A stretch of DNA of 64,000 nucleotides from Dinoroseobacter sp049801095 (GCF_049801095.1 NZ_JBNAGH010000001.1:1-64000), one strand, 5' to 3'; counted from the first letter of the stretch, positions 8,640 through 18,651 are shown. Notes: generated by a model not told the origin, from the letters alone. Translations and numbers: made by a program.

Positions 8640-9560
8640 ATGAGCCACGCACCACCAAACTCGGACCGCCCGCTCGCGGGCATGGGAATGATGCTGGTCT
8701 TTTGCGCACTGGCGCCGCTCGGGGATGGGCTGGCCAAGCTGCTCGGCGGGGTTGTGCCGCTGGTGATCCTGCTGCTGGTGCGGTTCGGGTCGCAGGCCGT
8801 GCTGTTGAGCCCTGTCCTGCTCCGCCCTGCCCCGCGGTTGAGCCCGCGGCAATGGCGATTGATCGCCCTGCGCACCGGGTTGCATATGCTGGGCCTTGGG
8901 CTGATGTTCACGGCGCTGCGTTTCCTGCCCCTGGCGGACGCGGTGGCGATTGCCTTCGTGATGCCTTTCATCATGCTGCTGTTGGGGCGTTTCGTCTTGG
9001 GCGAGGCGGTGGGGCCCCATCGCATGGTGGCCTGTGTCTTCGGGTTTCTGGGCACTTTGCTGGTGATGCAGCCGAGCTTTGCCGAAGTGGGGTGGCCCGC
9101 CCTGTTGCCCGTGGGGGTGGCGATGAGCTTTGCCCTCTTCATGCTGGTGACGCGGCAGATGGCGCAAGAGATCTCTCCCCTCCGGCTGCAGGCGCTTTCG
9201 GGCGTGATGGCGAGCGTGGTGCTGCTGGGATTGCTGCTCTTCTGGGGGGACAGTTTCGGGCTGCGCACCTTCTGGCCGGATCCGCAAACGCTGCTGCTGA
9301 TGGCGGTGCTGGGTGTGATCGGGACGCTGGCTCATCTGGCCATGACCTGGGCCTTGAAGCTGGCGCCCTCGGCAACCCTGGCGCCGATGCAATATCTCGA
9401 GATCCCCATAGCCACGCTGCTTGGCTGGCTGATGTTCCGCGATCTGCCCAATGGGATCGCCGTGCTCGGGATCACCGTGACCGTGGCAACCGGTCTCTAC
9501 GTGATCTGGCGGGAGCGTCGCGCGGCGCAGACGCCGACCCCGGTGCCGCCACCGCTCTGA
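8640..9560 (+). CDS. EamA/DMT-family membrane transporter
   Basis: A 306-residue protein with ten hydrophobic helices in two EamA repeats (about 13-145 and 155-295). The first half contains the typical LPLADAVAIAFVMPFIMLLL segment and the second half LAPSATLAPMQYLEIPIATL. The C-terminal tail is short and proline-rich. The family exports amino acids, nucleosides, drugs or other metabolites; the substrate is not visible. The gene stands alone between the eno terminator and a convergent surface-protein gene. Confidence 0.9.
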   Translation: MSHAPPNSDRPLAGMGMMLVFCALAPLGDGLAKLLGGVVPLVILLLVRFGSQAVLLSPVLLRPAPRLSPRQWRLIALRTGLHMLGLGLMFTALRFLPLADAVAIAFVMPFIMLLLGRFVLGEAVGPHRMVACVFGFLGTLLVMQPSFAEVGWPALLPVGVAMSFALFMLVTRQMAQEISPLRLQALSGVMASVVLLGLLLFWGDSFGLRTFWPDPQTLLLMAVLGVIGTLAHLAMTWALKLAPSATLAPMQYLEIPIATLLGWLMFRDLPNGIAVLGITVTVATGLYVIWRERRAAQTPTPVPPPL

Positions 9561-9660
9561 CATGCTCCCGCCGTGGTCCCGCGGAGCGAGGGTTTGCCCC
9601 GCGAGACGTCTGAATAGGCATGGCGCGGCCTGCCAAGGCACGCCGCGCGGACGCGCTGGC

Positions 9661-10479
9661 TCAGGCCTTGGCGCGCTGGGACCGACGACGCGAGGTCAGG
9701 CCCATGGCGCCGAGACCGGCCAGCAGCAGCGGCAGCGCCGCCGGCAGCGGCACAGGGGCCACTTCCTCAAAGCTGATCGAGGCCAAGGCCGCGCCCACTG
9801 CATTGCCATCCACGGTGAAGCCCGCGACGGTCGGCTGACCGAAGAGGAAATCGATCCCGCTCAGCTCCACAACACCGCCGACAGTTTCGGTGGCGGTGCC
9901 ACCGGCGGCGGAGAAGGCTGCGCCGAGGCCGTCATTTTCCTCGGTGCCGCCATCCCAGATGTCATTGGCATCCACGAGGATCTCGGAGATGTTCGTGAAA
10001 TTGCCTTGATCGTCGAACAGCTCATAGGCCAGCGGATTGCCGTTGCCCACAAACGTGTCGTTGGACGGGATCACCATGGACAGGAACGAGTAGTAGCGAT
10101 TGTCGCTCGGATCGAGATCGATCACGAAGGTCGTCACCTCACCGGCATCGAGCACCGGCGGCTGGCCCGGCTGCGACCCGAAGCCCTGGGGGCCGGTGGC
10201 GACGGCGGTTTGAGCGTTGATCCCGAGACTGTTGATCCGCTCGATCTCGGCCCCGACCATGCCTTCCTCGGCGATGGCCTCAAGCTGCGAGGAGGCGGCA
10301 GAGCCCTCCTGGAAGCCCGCATAGGTGCCATCGTGGAACACATTGAGGAACGGTGTCAGATACAGCCCGTCCGTGTCGCTGAGGTTCTCAATGGTCACCT
10401 GCAGCGACGTCGCATGCACCATCCCTGCTGTCAGACTGCATGCGCTGGCCAGCAACGCTGCTCTGATCATTGTCTTCAT
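9661..10479 (-). CDS. Secreted spondin-domain protein with VPLPA-CTERM tail
   Basis: A 272-residue exported protein. Residues 1-23 are a signal peptide ending in MVHA. The middle (about 25-235) has the spondin_N features ENLSDTDGLYLTPFLNVFHD near the start and an acidic core. The C-terminus is VPLPAALPLLLAGLGAMGL followed by an Arg/Lys-rich end, the VPLPA-CTERM sorting signal for membrane anchoring and processing by an exosortase-like system. It probably sits on or outside the cell surface. The start at 10479 has CAGGAGA upstream and is immediately followed by the signal peptide; an extension to 10572 would bury that signal. Confidence 0.88.
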   Translation of the reverse strand: MKTMIRAALLASACSLTAGMVHATSLQVTIENLSDTDGLYLTPFLNVFHDGTYAGFQEGSAASSQLEAIAEEGMVGAEIERINSLGINAQTAVATGPQGFGSQPGQPPVLDAGEVTTFVIDLDPSDNRYYSFLSMVIPSNDTFVGNGNPLAYELFDDQGNFTNISEILVDANDIWDGGTEENDGLGAAFSAAGGTATETVGGVVELSGIDFLFGQPTVAGFTVDGNAVGAALASISFEEVAPVPLPAALPLLLAGLGAMGLTSRRRSQRAKA

Positions 10480-10768
10480 AATACTAGTCTCCTGAAAGTC
10501 TGGCACCACCCAATCGGTGCCGCGCCCACGGAGAAACAGATTGGTAAACCACACAAGCACACGGCCGCTCACCTCCGCGCGAGCGACATGTAAGTCCTTG
10601 AAATCCTGTATATCACGTTCTTGGGACAGGCCCGTGAGATCCCGTGAGCAAGGTGAATTCGGAGGGGTTGGCCCCCGGTCGGGACGTCACGGGGGCGTGA
10701 CCTCAGCCCCGCGCAATTGTATCCTCGCGCGCAACAGTTCCTCCCGCAAACGCCACAGACAGGACCCC
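10480..10768. promoter_or_regulatory. Divergent regulatory region between spondin and cupin genes
   Basis: This 289-bp gap serves two divergent genes. It contains CCCGTGAG twice, ten bases apart (10631-10638 and 10641-10648), so on the same face of the helix, and a perfect dyad GTCACG-GGGG-CGTGAC (10686-10701). Either could be a regulator site. I could not assign clear -35/-10 pairs. Confidence 0.4.
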
Positions 10769-11194
10769 ATGGACGCAGATGACATCATCGCCCGCCTCGA
10801 GCTTGCCCCCCATCCCGAAGGCGGCTGGTACCGCCAGACCTGGATCGCCGAGGCAGAGGGCGATGCCCGTCCGGCAGGAACTGCGATCTACTTCCTGCTG
10901 AAGGCCGGTGAGCGCAGCCATTGGCACCGGGTCGACGCAGCGGAGATCTGGCACTGGTATGGCGGCGCGCCACTTGACCTGTGGCTGGCTGCGACCGAGG
11001 CCGGACCTGCCACGCGCCATCCGCTCGGGCCGGATCTGAGCCGCGCCGCCCCGCAGGTGATCGTTCCGGAAGGCCACTGGCAAGCCGCCGAAAGCACCGG
11101 TGACTGGACGCTTGTGGGCTGCACCGTCTCCCCCGCCTTCCGCTTTGAGGGGTTTGAGCTTGCGCCCAAGGGGTTCGACATCCCCCGCGCTTAG
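10769..11194 (+). CDS. Cupin-domain protein, DUF985 family
   Basis: A 141-residue single-cupin protein. The opening IIARLELAPHPEGGWYRQTW and the core SHWHRVDAAEIWHWYGGAPL are the typical DUF985 signatures, with His residues suited to metal or ligand binding. Function within the family is not settled; members are cytosolic beta-barrels. The ATG at 10769 follows ACAGGACCCC and matches the usual family N-terminus; the open frame upstream to 10517 has no family likeness. Its last four bases overlap the end of the convergent anmK gene. Confidence 0.85.
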   Translation: MDADDIIARLELAPHPEGGWYRQTWIAEAEGDARPAGTAIYFLLKAGERSHWHRVDAAEIWHWYGGAPLDLWLAATEAGPATRHPLGPDLSRAAPQVIVPEGHWQAAESTGDWTLVGCTVSPAFRFEGFELAPKGFDIPRA

Positions 11195-12273
11195 GCGCCC
11201 GGCGTGCTGGTCACCCCACCGCCGACCGGGGTCGAGACCCCGGTCGTGCCCGGAAAGGAGGTCGGCATCCCGTTCAGGACCCGCACGGCCATATAGCCGA
11301 AGGCCTGCGCCTCGATCATGTCGCCATCGAACCCGAGCTCTTCCACCGGCAAGACGTTACATGAAGAAAATCGCGCAATAAACTGTTTCAAAGCGGTATT
11401 CTTGCGCCCGCCACCACAGAGGATGACCTGATCCACCGCGTCCGGTAGAAGCGCGATCCCCGCCGCCACGGAGGCCGCCGAAGCCGCCGTCAGGGTCGCC
11501 ACTGCATCCGCAGTCTCCAACCCTGCGACCGCCTCCGGCAACCAATCGAACGCATCCCGATCCAGAGATTTTGGCGGCGGGCGCAGGAAGTAAGGATCCG
11601 CCAGCAAGCGGTCGATCACCGGCTGGGAGATCTGCCCGGCCTGCGCCAAGGCGCCCCCCTCGTCGAACCGCGCCCCGGTGCGGGTGCGCACCAGATCGTC
11701 AATCGGCGCATTCGCGGGCCCCGTGTCGAACGCCACCAGCGCCTCGGGCCCAGTGCTCGGATCCACGAAGGTCACATTGCCGACCCCCCCGAGATTGAGA
11801 AAACAGACGGGCCGCGTTAGCCCCGCGCTCTGCGCCACGGCCCAGTGATAGATCGGCGCGAGCGGCGCCCCCTCCCCGCCCAGGGACACATCGACCGAGC
11901 GGAAATCCCAGACCACCGGACAGCCCACAGCCTTGGCCAGCGCGGCCCCATCGCCCAGCTGATGGGTCCCTTCGGCGCGCGGCGCATGGGCGAGCGTCTG
12001 GCCATGAAAGCCCACCACATCCGGCCGGTCGAACCGGGCGATCACTTCAGCATGGGCACGGGCCACGACCTCCGCCGCCGCCTCCAGTCCCGGCCCGGGC
12101 CAGTGCCCGAGCACCGCGCGCAGGGCATCGCGCTCAGCCTCCGTATAGGGGCGATAAGTAGACGGCCCCTGCTCCAGCACCCGGATCCCATCCGTGCGGA
12201 TCAGAGCGGCATCCACCCCGTCCAGTGACGTACCCGACATGCAACCCAGCGCCCAAAGCGGCTTTCCCTTCAT
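11191..12273 (-). CDS. anmK: Anhydro-N-acetylmuramic acid kinase
   Basis: A 360-residue AnmK, which hydrolyses and phosphorylates 1,6-anhydroMurNAc to MurNAc-6-phosphate during cell-wall recycling. The ASKHA-fold motifs are visible: the phosphate-1 loop ALGCMSGTSLDGVDAA (8-23), VVGFHGQTLAHAP with the substrate-contacting region, FLNLGGVGNVTFVD and LVAFDTGPANAPIDD. The length is typical. It is divergent from tyrS with 51 bases between start codons, an arrangement common in Rhodobacterales. The 3' end overlaps the cupin gene by four bases. Confidence 0.96.
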   Translation of the reverse strand: MKGKPLWALGCMSGTSLDGVDAALIRTDGIRVLEQGPSTYRPYTEAERDALRAVLGHWPGPGLEAAAEVVARAHAEVIARFDRPDVVGFHGQTLAHAPRAEGTHQLGDGAALAKAVGCPVVWDFRSVDVSLGGEGAPLAPIYHWAVAQSAGLTRPVCFLNLGGVGNVTFVDPSTGPEALVAFDTGPANAPIDDLVRTRTGARFDEGGALAQAGQISQPVIDRLLADPYFLRPPPKSLDRDAFDWLPEAVAGLETADAVATLTAASAASVAAGIALLPDAVDQVILCGGGRKNTALKQFIARFSSCNVLPVEELGFDGDMIEAQAFGYMAVRVLNGMPTSFPGTTGVSTPVGGGVTSTPGA

Positions 12274-12324
12274 TCCCGTCCCCGATATAGACCTCGCGAC
12301 ACTTCAAGATGGACCGATCCGGCA

Positions 12325-13578
12325 ATGACCTACCAGCCCAAATCCGACTTCATGCGTGTGATGATGGAGCGCGGCTTTCTCGCCGATTGCACCGATTATC
12401 AGGCGCTGGACGAGGCCCTGAGCACGGGCGTGGTGCCAGCCTATATCGGCTTTGATGCGACCGCGCAGTCGCTCCATGTGGGCTCGCTGATCCAGATCAT
12501 GATGCTGCGCTGGCTGCAAAAGACCGGCCACAAGCCGATTGTCCTGATGGGTGGCGGCACCACCAAGGTGGGCGATCCGAGCTTTCGCGCCGATGAGCGC
12601 CCCCTGCTGACCCCGGACCAGATCGACGCGAATATCGCAGGCATCAAACAGGTCTTCTCAGCCTATGTCAGCTTCGGCGAGGCGCCCACGGATGCGCTGA
12701 TGCTGAACAACGCCGAATGGCTGGACGGGTTGAACTATCTCGAATTCCTGCGGGATGTGGGCCGCCATTTCAGCGTCAACCGCATGCTCAGCTTCGAGAG
12801 CGTGAAATCCCGCCTCGATCGGGAGCAATCCTTAAGCTTTCTCGAGTTCAACTACATGATCCTGCAGGCCTATGACTTTATGGAGCTGCAGCGCCGCTAT
12901 GGCTGCCGGTTGCAGATGGGCGGCTCGGATCAATGGGGCAATATCGTCAACGGGATCGACCTGACCCGGCGGATCCTCGACGAGGAGGTGTTCGGTCTGA
13001 CCTCGCCGCTCCTGACCACCTCGGACGGCAAGAAGATGGGCAAGTCCCAATCCGGCGCGATCTGGCTGAATCCGGATATGCTCTCGCCCTATGAATTCTG
13101 GCAGTTCTGGCGCAACACCAACGATGCGGATGTGGAACGCTTCCTCAAGCTCTACACGGAGCTGCCGCTGGAGGAATGCGCCCGGCTCGGCGCGCTCGAT
13201 GGGGCCGAGATCAACAGCGCCAAGATCGCGCTCGCGAACGCGGTGACCACCCTCGCCCATGGGGCGGAGGCGGCTGCGACGGCCGAAGCCACGGCCCGCG
13301 AGGTTTTCGAGAAAGGTGGTATGGGCGACGACCTGCCGACCCTGAGCCTGACGGCGGAGGAGATCGGCGACGGGATCTCCATCGTGCAGCTGATTACCCG
13401 TTCGGGGCTCGCGAAATCCGGCAAGGAGGCCAAGCGCCTGATCGCCGAGAATGGCGCAAAACTCGACGACGCGCCCCTCTCCGATGCGGGCCTCATGATC
13501 GACGCGGCCCGGCTCGCCAGCCCGATCAAGCTCAGCGCCGGCAAGAAGCGCCACGCGCTGATCAAGCTCGACCGCTAA
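12325..13578 (+). CDS. tyrS: Tyrosyl-tRNA synthetase
   Basis: A 417-residue class I synthetase charging tRNA-Tyr. The HIGH-like motif is SLHVGSL (about residue 49) and the KMSKS-like motif is DGKKMGKSQSG. The tyrosine pocket appears as YMILQAYDF and MGGSDQWGNI. The C-terminal 65 residues form the S4-like RNA-binding domain (LITRSGLAKSGKEAKRLI). It starts at 12325 in the short divergent gap shared with anmK. Confidence 0.97.
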   Translation: MTYQPKSDFMRVMMERGFLADCTDYQALDEALSTGVVPAYIGFDATAQSLHVGSLIQIMMLRWLQKTGHKPIVLMGGGTTKVGDPSFRADERPLLTPDQIDANIAGIKQVFSAYVSFGEAPTDALMLNNAEWLDGLNYLEFLRDVGRHFSVNRMLSFESVKSRLDREQSLSFLEFNYMILQAYDFMELQRRYGCRLQMGGSDQWGNIVNGIDLTRRILDEEVFGLTSPLLTTSDGKKMGKSQSGAIWLNPDMLSPYEFWQFWRNTNDADVERFLKLYTELPLEECARLGALDGAEINSAKIALANAVTTLAHGAEAAATAEATAREVFEKGGMGDDLPTLSLTAEEIGDGISIVQLITRSGLAKSGKEAKRLIAENGAKLDDAPLSDAGLMIDAARLASPIKLSAGKKRHALIKLDR

Positions 13579-13586
13579 AGGCACTC

Positions 13587-13611
13587 GGCGCGCCCCCTCC
13601 AAAGGCGCGCC
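13587..13611 (+). terminator. Possible weak terminator after tyrS
   Basis: GGCGCGCC occurs at 13587-13594 and again at 13604-13611, so the copies can pair as an 8-bp stem with a 9-base loop just after the tyrS stop. There is no T run behind it, so termination would be weak or Rho-assisted. The site is self-complementary and could simply be a GC-rich repeat. Confidence 0.45.
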
Positions 13612-13766
13612 CTATCCCCCTTCGCGCAACACCTCAAATCGGCTCTCTCAGCAAGATCACCCCGTGCAGCCTGCCCGCTCAGAACCATCGGTGACGCCGC
13701 AGTGCCGGAGGCACATAGCTTCCGCGCGCTCCCCACTCCCCCAGCCACTCGAACAGCCCGGCCCGC

Positions 13767-13797
13767 AAAAAGGGCGCGGACCTCTCAGCCCGCGCCC
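13767..13797 (-). terminator. Intrinsic terminator of the DUF3179 gene
   Basis: On the minus strand an 8-bp GC stem (13797-13790 with 13779-13772, 10-base loop) is followed by TTTTT. It lies about 40 bases beyond the stop of the gene at 13836-14807. A second small hairpin (GCGGGC-GTCA-GCCCGC, 13811-13826) sits between the two. Confidence 0.8.
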
Positions 13798-13835
13798 CAA
13801 AACATGTCTTGCGGGCGTCAGCCCGCGCCTTTGGA

Positions 13836-14807
13836 TCACCCGTCGCCGAGCATCCATTCGCCCTCGGGCCAAAACGCGTCATAGGCAAAGGCGAACATCA
13901 CATCATGGGGCAGATCCTGCCCCTCGGCGTCCCGCACGCGGATCGCACCCACATCGCGGCCATCGGCGATCCGCGAACTGTCCAGCGCCGAAGCCTTGCC
14001 CGCCTTCCAGCTGATCGTCACCCCGGCCTCGGTCACCTCCTCGGCCACGCGCAGCCGCTCCAGCGGCCAGGCGCGATCGCCAACACGGATCACCCGGGCA
14101 AGCGCGGGGATGCCGTGGGGCGGCGGATCTCCGGAATAGAGGAACGGGCGGTGAGAACTGTCATAGTTCTCATAAGGATTACGGCCATAATCGCGCCGCC
14201 AGGGCGGCTCATCCATGACCAAACCATCGGGATTGCGGGTCGAGAACGCCTCCCAGCTCTCCATCCAGGTCGGCAACTGCGTCAGGACTTCCCCGGTCTG
14301 CACGCCGACAATCCCTTCGCCAATGGCCTGCTGCCACCAGCTCTCGGTTTCACGGTCATACATCACCATGTCCGACTTGCGCAGCTTGCCACTGACCCCG
14401 AGGGTCAGGACCTGCCCATTCACGCGCCGGTCAAAGGTGATCGCCGAGTTACAGAGCGGACAGAAGGTCACCGCGATGGGTTGCCCGTCCACCTCGTCAT
14501 TCACGATCTCATGCCAGGTCAGGTAGCGGATCGGATAGGCCCGGGGCGTCGCATCCCCAAGCTCCACGGCGATCACGGGCTCCATCGCCCCCAGGCGGCT
14601 TTCCGCATCCACGGAGAGAAAGCTCGGATCGCTCAGCGCCGGAATTCCGTCCTTGGGCGGCCCGCCGGAGAGGATCTCGACAAAGGGCACCGACGAGATC
14701 GAGAAATCCGTGTTTGGCCATTCTTGTTTCCAGAATTGCGGATCGGCCAGAGCCGCCCCACTCCAAAGGCAGGTCGCCGCAATTGCAGCCGTCAATTGTT
14801 TAAGCAC
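13836..14807 (-). CDS. Exported DUF3179-domain protein
   Basis: A 323-residue protein with an N-terminal signal peptide (VLKQLTAAIAATCLWSGAALA, cleaved near residue 21). The rest matches DUF3179: RAYPIRYLTWHEIVND, the conserved TFCPLCNSAITFDRR with two Cys, and ESWWQQAIGEGIVG. The family is of unknown function, mostly secreted or periplasmic; the CPLC pair suggests metal binding or redox chemistry. I chose a GTG start at 14807 because AGGAGGG lies seven bases upstream and the signal peptide then begins correctly; the ATG at 14888 would add 27 non-signal residues. It has its own terminator. Confidence 0.87.
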   Translation of the reverse strand: MLKQLTAAIAATCLWSGAALADPQFWKQEWPNTDFSISSVPFVEILSGGPPKDGIPALSDPSFLSVDAESRLGAMEPVIAVELGDATPRAYPIRYLTWHEIVNDEVDGQPIAVTFCPLCNSAITFDRRVNGQVLTLGVSGKLRKSDMVMYDRETESWWQQAIGEGIVGVQTGEVLTQLPTWMESWEAFSTRNPDGLVMDEPPWRRDYGRNPYENYDSSHRPFLYSGDPPPHGIPALARVIRVGDRAWPLERLRVAEEVTEAGVTISWKAGKASALDSSRIADGRDVGAIRVRDAEGQDLPHDVMFAFAYDAFWPEGEWMLGDG

Positions 14808-14894
14808 CTTGAGCCCTCCTGTCAGATGCGCCCAAGGTGCCAATCGAAACCGGTTCTCGCTACCCCGCCTCACGGCAAGGTGACGCAAGGTGCG

Positions 14895-16157
14895 TCAGGC
14901 CCGGATCCGCCGGGACCGCGCCGCCCCGAGCAGCCCCAAGCCCCCGAGCAGCAAGAGCCCCGCCGCAGGCAGCGGGATCGCGGCAAGCTCAACCAGATCC
15001 TCAAAACCCAGAACCGTCTGGGTGCTACCCGTGCCGAACTTGAACTGCTCGAACTGAGTCAGCGTCACCTCAAGGCTGTCGCCACCGCTGAGCAGGGAGA
15101 GCTCCACATTGAGGCCCGAGACCACCACATCGAAAATGTCCATCGCGGCGAAATCCGCGAAGATCACCATGTCCAGATCATCCCCACCGGAATAGAGATC
15201 CGCGCCCGAAAGCCCGGCAAAGCCCGTCCCCTCGAAGATCAGCATATCCGCATCATCGCCCAGAAGGATGTCGCCCATCACGATGCTCGACGCTTTCAGG
15301 GCGACCATGTCATCCCCCATCCCGAGATCGACCGCGACACCGGAGCTGCCTTGCAGGATGCCGGAATTGACGATCTCCTGAGCCGCGTCATCGGCCTCAT
15401 CCACGGTGACCGCGAGGGTGCCCGCGATCAGGCCCGCATTCTCGATCAGCGAGGGACCGGCGCCCGGATCGAAGTCGATGGCCGCATTGGTCCGAGAGGT
15501 GATCTCGGCTCCGGCAAAGTTCCGCACGGTGCCGGAATCGATGTCGATGGCATCCTGCGCCTCCACATCACCGACGATATCCGCATCCAACTGGGTGTTG
15601 CGGATGATCCCGTAATTCTCGATCACCGCATCCTCGCCCATCTGAATGGCGTCATCAAAGGCCTCGACGATCCCGAAGTTGACAATCTTCGCCCCATCGC
15701 CGGTCTCGATCCCTTCATTCGTGCTGGAAGTGATACGGGCACCCGCGGCGTTCTCTACCTCTACATCATCACCATTGGCGTCGATGGCCTTCTCGACGGC
15801 CTCAACCAGTCCGCGGTTGATGACCTTGAGCGCATCGCCGCCCTGGATCCCCTCATCCCCGGACAGGATCGTACCGTCATTGGTCACGGTACTGTTCGCG
15901 CTGTCCTTGAGGTTGATGGTCCGGTCACCATTGCCCGTGGTGTCGAGAACGGCTCCGGTGAGCACATTGATCGTGATGTCGTCGCTTCCATCCTCGATGC
16001 CCCGGGTCTCGACCGCATCGGGACCGTCGAGCACGGAAACGGCGTCGCAGGTCACGGTATCTCCCGCGGAGATGCCTGACACAGCCGAGCAATCCGCATG
16101 GGCTGCGCTGCTCAGGGCGCCCGCCGCCAAGAGTGCGATCAATGAAATCCGAAGCAT
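14895..16157 (-). CDS. Secreted acidic repeat protein with VPLPA-CTERM tail
   Basis: A 420-residue exported protein. Residues 1-21 form a signal peptide ending in AAHA. The mature part is strongly acidic and built of beta-helix-like repeats: units like VINRGLVEAVEKAI, IVNFGIVEAFDDAI and VENAAGARITSSTNEGI recur every 25-35 residues, as in autotransporter passengers. The end is IPLPAAGLLLLGGLGLLGAA plus RSRRIRA, a VPLPA-type sorting tail in place of a translocator barrel. It is probably a surface or extracellular adhesin-like protein. I start it at 16157 (MLRISL) because the signal peptide begins there and GAGGGACAGG lies upstream; 16172 is an alternative. Confidence 0.85.
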   Translation of the reverse strand: MLRISLIALLAAGALSSAAHADCSAVSGISAGDTVTCDAVSVLDGPDAVETRGIEDGSDDITINVLTGAVLDTTGNGDRTINLKDSANSTVTNDGTILSGDEGIQGGDALKVINRGLVEAVEKAIDANGDDVEVENAAGARITSSTNEGIETGDGAKIVNFGIVEAFDDAIQMGEDAVIENYGIIRNTQLDADIVGDVEAQDAIDIDSGTVRNFAGAEITSRTNAAIDFDPGAGPSLIENAGLIAGTLAVTVDEADDAAQEIVNSGILQGSSGVAVDLGMGDDMVALKASSIVMGDILLGDDADMLIFEGTGFAGLSGADLYSGGDDLDMVIFADFAAMDIFDVVVSGLNVELSLLSGGDSLEVTLTQFEQFKFGTGSTQTVLGFEDLVELAAIPLPAAGLLLLGGLGLLGAARSRRIRA

Positions 16158-16238
16158 GAACCTGTCCCTCAAATGGTTAACGCCCCCGGGGTACGGGGGC
16201 GTTGTAACAATTTGATAAAGACGGGGCGTTCGGTGCGC

Positions 16239-16776
<538 letters not shown>

Positions 16777-16784
<8 letters not shown>

Positions 16785-17283
16785 CGGCGGCCACCTTGAC
16801 GGAGATCATCTGATCCGGGTTCATCGGCGGCTCGCCCCGGACGATCTTGTCCACATGCTCCATCCCCTCGATGACGCGGCCATAGACCGTGTATTGCCCG
16901 TTCAGGAAATGGTTGTCCGAGAAATTGATGAAGAACTGCGAATTCGCGCTGTCCGGGTTGGCCGAGCGCGCCGCGCCTAGTGTGCCACGATCATGGGGCA
17001 GCGAGGAGAACTCCGCCGGCAGGTTCGGCAGGTCCGAGCCGCCCGTGCCCGCCATGCGGATGTTGAAATCCTTGGCGGCGTTGCCATTGGCCACATCGCC
17101 GGTCTGGGCCATGAAGCCATCGATCACCCGGTGGAAGACCACGCTGTCATAGGCACCGGCGCGGGCCAGCTCTTTCATGCGCTCGGCATGTTTCGGGGCC
17201 ACATCGGGCAAGAGCTCGATGGTGACGGTTCCGTCCTTGAGCTCCATCAGAATTGTGTTTTCGGGGTCTTTGATCTCAGCCAT
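16777..17283 (-). CDS. Cytosolic cyclophilin-type peptidyl-prolyl isomerase
   Basis: A 168-residue cyclophilin without a signal peptide, starting MAEIKDPENTILMELKDG. It has VVFHRVIDGFMAQTGD and NSQFFINFSDNHFLNGQYTV like its downstream neighbour. A Rhodobacterales PpiB-type enzyme, it aids folding in the cytosol. The start at 17283 is fixed by this conserved N-terminus; the open frame continuing upstream is not coding and crosses the divergent pgk gene. It is the first gene of the pair and overlaps the second by eight bases. Confidence 0.94.
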
Positions 17284-17472
17284 CTGGCATCCTCCTGCAT
17301 CTGTCCCGCGCAACCTAGGCGGCGCGTGCCGGATGGGAAACCCCACAAACGCATGAGCAGGCTGGAACGGCAAAGGCACACCGGCGCGCCGGGCTGGCCT
17401 GCGCGACGCGGCGACAGGTTGACCTTTGCCATGGCTCTGGCAGAACGAGCGCAAGTGCAGATGGAGGCCGAT

Positions 17473-18651
17473 ATGAGCTGGAAAACCCTCGATGACATGG
17501 ATCTGGACGGCAAGATCGTTCTGACCCGGGTGGATATCAATGTGCCCGTGGCCGATGGTCAGGTGACCGACGCCACGCGGATCACGCGGATCATCCCGAC
17601 CCTGAAGGATATTCTGGCCAAGGGCGGGGTGCCGGTGCTGTTGGCGCATTTCGGACGGCCCAAGGGTCAGGTCGTGCCGGAGATGTCCCTGCGGATCGTC
17701 CAGCCCGCGCTGGAAGAGGCGCTGGGTCAGGCTGTGACCTTTGTGGAGCGCCCCTCGCGTGATGCGCTGGAGGCCCTGCCCGCAGGCAGCGTCGTACTCG
17801 TTGAGAACACGCGCTTTGCCGCCGGGGAGGAAAAGAACGATCCGCAGATGGCGGATTTCCTCGCGAGCCTCGGCGATATCTATTGCAACGACGCCTTCTC
17901 CGCGGCGCACCGGGCCCATGCCTCCACCGAAGGGGTTGCGCGGCGCCTGCCCTCCTGCGCCGGTCGGTTGATGCAGGCCGAACTGGAAGCACTGCAATCG
18001 GCGCTTGGCGATCCGGTCCGCCCGGTTGTCGCCGTTGTCGGTGGGGCGAAGGTGTCCACCAAGCTCGAGCTTTTGGGCAATCTGGTGGAGAAGGTCGATG
18101 ATCTGGTGATCGGCGGAGGGATGGCCAATACCTTCCTCGCCGCGCAAGGCATTGATGTGGGCGCGTCGCTGGCCGAGCATGACATGGCCGACACCGCGCG
18201 GGAGATCCTCGCCAAGGCCGAGGGCGCAGGCTGCACCATCCACCTGCCCAAGGACATCGTGGTCGCGCGGGAATTCAAGGCTGGCGCCGCATCCGAGACC
18301 CTGCCCGCTGATGCCTGCCCGAGCGATGCGATGATCCTCGATGCGGGGCCCGAGACCGTGGCGGCGGTGGCGGAGGTCTTTGCCAAGGCCAAGACACTGA
18401 TCTGGAACGGCCCGCTCGGTGCGTTTGAGATTGCGCCCTTCGATACAGCCACCAACGCCGCGGCCCTCGCGGCGGCGGAGGCGACAGCGGCGGGCAATCT
18501 CGTCACCGTGGCCGGGGGCGGTGACACGGTCGCGGCCCTCAACCAGGCGGGCGCGGCCGAGAAGTTCACCTATATCTCCACCGCCGGGGGCGCATTCCTT
18601 GAGTGGATGGAGGGCAAAACCCTGCCCGGCGTCGCCGCCCTGGAAGGTTAA
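17473..18651 (+). CDS. pgk: Phosphoglycerate kinase
   Basis: A 392-residue PGK transferring phosphate between 1,3-bisphosphoglycerate and ADP. Motifs are VLTRVDINVPV (about 17-27), LLAHFGRPKG, LVENTRFAAGEEKND, VVAVVGGAKVSTKLELL and the nucleotide-binding GGGDTVAAL near the end. The ATG at 17473 has GGAGG six bases upstream (17463-17467), and the resulting length is normal; the long open frame upstream back to 16993 runs over the cyclophilin gene and is not coding. It is followed by fructose-bisphosphate aldolase. Confidence 0.97.
   Translation: MSWKTLDDMDLDGKIVLTRVDINVPVADGQVTDATRITRIIPTLKDILAKGGVPVLLAHFGRPKGQVVPEMSLRIVQPALEEALGQAVTFVERPSRDALEALPAGSVVLVENTRFAAGEEKNDPQMADFLASLGDIYCNDAFSAAHRAHASTEGVARRLPSCAGRLMQAELEALQSALGDPVRPVVAVVGGAKVSTKLELLGNLVEKVDDLVIGGGMANTFLAAQGIDVGASLAEHDMADTAREILAKAEGAGCTIHLPKDIVVAREFKAGAASETLPADACPSDAMILDAGPETVAAVAEVFAKAKTLIWNGPLGAFEIAPFDTATNAAALAAAEATAAGNLVTVAGGGDTVAALNQAGAAEKFTYISTAGGAFLEWMEGKTLPGVAALEG

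Noticed and set aside
13809..16079. A 756-codon plus-strand open frame
   Set aside because: It is antisense to two genes with signal peptides and conserved domains; its own translation is low-complexity Arg/His/Pro-rich, typical of a GC-rich shadow.
16993..17472. Long open frame extending pgk upstream
   Set aside because: It lies antisense to the cyclophilin gene and the Shine-Dalgarno and family start are at 17473.
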